DNA of 64,000 bases from an uncultured Flavobacteriales bacterium (lineage in GTDB: Bacteria > Bacteroidota > Bacteroidia > Flavobacteriales > Crocinitomicaceae): contig CAMLFH010000025.1 of assembly GCA_946479285.1 (NCBI GenBank), forward strand, positions 1 to 64,000, in the 5' to 3' direction. Under the pieces are notes generated by a model. That model made no database searches. It was not told the origin of the DNA and saw only the letters and a program-made list of their open reading frames with translations. How positions within the stretch are numbered: position 1 is the stretch's first letter; every line of letters begins with the position of its first letter. The position numbers and the translations under genes are program-made. Positions 62,495 through 64,000 of the stretch are shown one piece after another.

Positions 62495-62785
62495 CTAGGC
62501 TTTTGCCAGCGTCTTCAGTTTTTCGCTGAGTTCTGTCAGTCCTGATTTTTGCAGACAGTCGGTGCAGAATGCCTTTAGTTCTTCGACCAGTTCCTGGGGA
62601 ATGTTTTCCAGCATCCCATCTCCTTTTTCATCTCCCCTGGAGCTCAGTCCGCGTTCGATCACGCTGGTGAGTAGCAGGGCATTCTTACGCGATATCCGCA
62701 TGTCAATCTTAACCATCTCACTCATGCCAGGTATGCTCATGATCGTGTCGTACACCTGGGCCACTACATCTTTTTCTTTCATCAC
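62495..62785 (-). CDS. Small hypothetical ICE protein
   Basis: A 96-residue cytosolic helical protein (KDVVAQVYDTIMSIPGMSEMVKIDMRISRKNALLLTSVIERGL) with two cysteines only six residues apart near the C-terminus (FCTDC not conserved in any family I know). It is separated from the mobilization genes by the putative oriT and points away from them. It may be part of the ICE core, but no function can be named. Confidence 0.55.
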   Translation of the reverse strand: MMKEKDVVAQVYDTIMSIPGMSEMVKIDMRISRKNALLLTSVIERGLSSRGDEKGDGMLENIPQELVEELKAFCTDCLQKSGLTELSEKLKTLAKA

Positions 62786-63048
62786 TTTTCAATTAAAATT
62801 AGACACTCTGTTAACTACACAAAGATACTGGCTAACTATCTGATTTCCGGGGTAATAATTTAGCCTTTGTAGGTGAATGCGAAGACGCCTGGGTAATTTT
62901 GTTTGGTAGAAGAAAGCACTGGAACTGTCGTACGATCTTAAGCTCCCACTATGATTTGACCAGCTTGTTGTGATCATTAAGAAGCAAAATAATTAAAAAG
63001 ACGGCTTAAAGCGCGTTTTCAGTGGCTTTCAGGTGGTTTGCCTGTTTC

Positions 63049-63122
63049 TGCCGCAAACGGCAAGATGTTCTTTTGTTAAACAAAAGGATCTTGCCCCCTG
63101 TCCACTCGGAACTCGTTGGGGG
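63049..63122. other. Putative origin of transfer (oriT)
   Basis: In the gene-free stretch 62,786-63,220 upstream of the mob genes: TGCCG/CGGCA hairpin (63049-63062). Overlapping it is a 37-bp imperfect inverted repeat whose outer arms are GGCAAGAT (63059-63066) and ATCTTGCC (63088-63095) and inner arms CTTTTGTT (63070-63077) and AACAAAAG (63079-63086). CCCCC (63094-63098) and GGGGG (63118-63122) add a third arm. Nested arms next to relaxase genes are characteristic of oriT. No nick site can be named. Confidence 0.65.
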
Positions 63123-63220
63123 TCATTGCTGAGGTTTTGCAGGGTAGAGAATTAGGTGCTTTTTGATCCATGGTGGGTCATAGTTGGTGAAGTAAGATTT
63201 AAGGTGATGAAGGGAGATTT

Positions 63221-63613
63221 GTGATGGAGGATAAAAAGCAGAAAAGGACGCGCATCGTTGCCGTCCGTTTGACCGAAAAAGAGTTCGGCGAAGTTGAAAA
63301 AAAGATCAGCGGTACTACCGCAAAAAAAGTAAGCGATTATGTGCGCAAGGTACTTTTTGGAAAGCCGGTGGAAACCGTTTTCCGCAATCAGTCCATCGAT
63401 GAACTCATGGGCGAGATGGCACTGTTACGCCAGGAACTAAACCGGATCGGTGTCAACTTCAACCAGTCGGTAAAGAAACTGCACACTTTGAGCGAAACAG
63501 TCGAATTCAAACGTTGGATGCTTGCGCACGAGCTTGAAAAACGGACGTTGTCCAACAAGATCGATGAGATCAAAAATCAGATCCTTAAAATCGTTCAGTC
63601 ATGGTTACGGTAA
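63221..63613 (+). CDS. MobC-type relaxosome accessory protein
   Basis: A 130-residue DNA-binding accessory protein of the mobilization relaxosome. The N-terminal ribbon-helix-helix region (RIVAVRLTEKEFGEVEKKISGT) and the MobC-family body (LLRQELNRIGVNFNQSVKKLHTL, about residues 73-95) are clear. It would bind oriT and help MobA nick. A GTG at 63221 or the ATG at 63224 starts it. It overlaps the relaxase gene by 13 bp, so the two are translationally coupled. Upstream is the inverted-repeat oriT candidate. Confidence 0.88.
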   Translation: MMEDKKQKRTRIVAVRLTEKEFGEVEKKISGTTAKKVSDYVRKVLFGKPVETVFRNQSIDELMGEMALLRQELNRIGVNFNQSVKKLHTLSETVEFKRWMLAHELEKRTLSNKIDEIKNQILKIVQSWLR

Positions 63614-64000
63614 TCAAATCGGGGTATTCGATCAACCGCACGTTCTACTACAATGAGAACAAGGTTTCCGTGGGGAAAGCGGTCTGCATAGGGGCAGGAA
63701 ACTATCCCTTGGATGTCGCGCAGATGGACGCTTCGATGCGCCTTGGCTATCTCCAAAAAAGGATCGATCTCAGCCAGCGTGCCGAGCGGGTCAGCATACA
63801 TATTTCGCTGAACTTTTCCCCAAAGGACAGTTCCCTTTCCGAGGATAAGCTCATGGAGATCAGCGAGGCCTATATGACTGGAATTGGTTTCGGTGCACAG
63901 CCCTTCCTGGTCTACCGCCATGATGACGCTGGTCACCCACATATGCATATCGTGACCACTCCGGTAAAGCCCGACGGAAAGGCGATCAATACTTATATGA
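63601..64000 (+). CDS. mobA: MobA relaxase (N-terminal part, cut by the window edge)
   Basis: The first 133 codons of a relaxase that nicks oriT through a tyrosine and pilots the strand into the recipient. It starts at an ATG inside the end of the mobC gene. The N-terminal MVTVIKSGYSINRTFYYNENK includes candidate nicking tyrosines (Tyr9, Tyr16/Tyr17). The three-histidine metal motif is HDDAGHPHMHIVTT (His111, His116, His118 approximately). This is the Relaxase (PF03432) fold in the Bacteroidota MobA form. The rest lies beyond the window. Confidence 0.92.
   Translation, partial: MVTVIKSGYSINRTFYYNENKVSVGKAVCIGAGNYPLDVAQMDASMRLGYLQKRIDLSQRAERVSIHISLNFSPKDSSLSEDKLMEISEAYMTGIGFGAQPFLVYRHDDAGHPHMHIVTTPVKPDGKAINTYM

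Larger units (their letters stand above)
24933..64000. mobile_element. CTnDOT-like integrative and conjugative element (left end to beyond the window)
   Basis: From the break in comM to the window edge the genes are those of a Bacteroidota ICE: a TraE-TraN type transfer operon, radC, MobC/MobA and cargo with SusC/SusD, FecI/FecR and surface proteins. The transfer region is visibly richer in G+C than the chromosomal part. No integrase, VirD4-type coupling protein or right junction is visible, so the element must extend past 64,000. A misjoined contig would also explain an abrupt change at 24,933, but the break within a conserved gene is typical of insertion. Confidence 0.82.

Noticed and set aside
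62330..62545. Small plus-strand gene before the 62,495-62,785 gene
   Set aside because: The frame runs through a perfect terminator hairpin and overlaps the end of the opposite gene; no coding features.

Overview
The window comes from a member of the Bacteroidota. Evidence is the TAnnTTTG-type -7 boxes, type IX secretion C-terminal signals, SusC/SusD pairs, FecI/FecR regulation and a CTnDOT-like transfer operon. Bases 1 to about 24,932 look like ordinary chromosome, possibly Flavobacteriales. From about 24,933 to the right edge the DNA is an integrative and conjugative element (ICE) that runs off the window. The change falls inside comM (yifB): only the last 160 codons of that gene remain at 24,450-24,932. 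No tRNA, rRNA, CRISPR array or intact insertion sequence was recognised.

Chromosomal part: a stress-type flavin/PLP-fold protein, a 2H phosphoesterase, ndk, a five-gene metal-uptake operon led by a DtxR/MntR-type repressor with a perfect palindromic operator, an outer-membrane protein, a Nudix hydrolase, gyrB, a periplasmic glutathione peroxidase, an OmpA-family protein, a large TPR lipoprotein, folK, sppA, murB, a DEAD-box helicase, a PaiB-like protein and a three-gene siderophore/cobalamin-type ABC importer. Intergenic spaces hold clear terminators and several palindromic dispersed repeats.

ICE, left half (24.9-41 kb): a double-HTH protein sits at the junction. A long leftward transfer operon follows. 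Read in transcription order it has a TraD-position membrane protein, TraE, a helical protein, TraF, a soluble protein, the VirB4-type ATPase TraG, three tandem paralogues of TraI, then TraJ, TraK, a TraL-position protein, TraM and TraN. After these come two paralogous DUF3945-like proteins and small genes. radC lies on the opposite strand upstream.

ICE, middle (41-51.3 kb): a regulatory island with a membrane LytTR protein, a small orphan protein, a membrane LuxR-type protein, a strongly folded intergenic segment with a 41-codon ORF, and a small XRE protein. It is followed by two type IX secretion cargo proteins, one of 1,240 residues with two S74 autoprocessing domains, and a Skp-like chaperone.

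ICE, right half (51.4-64 kb): FecI sigma factor, a second copy of the small orphan family, another small gene, FecR, a SusC with a signalling domain, SusD and a long TlpA-like redoxin. Opposed to these are a two-cysteine exported peptide, a MauE/DoxX-type membrane protein and a second membrane LytTR regulator. The window ends with an oriT-like inverted repeat, a MobC-type accessory protein and the start of the MobA relaxase. The integrase, coupling protein and right end of the ICE are not in view. The transfer genes would build the conjugation apparatus, the Mob proteins would nick and pilot the DNA, and the cargo looks aimed at the recipient's cell surface and nutrient uptake.
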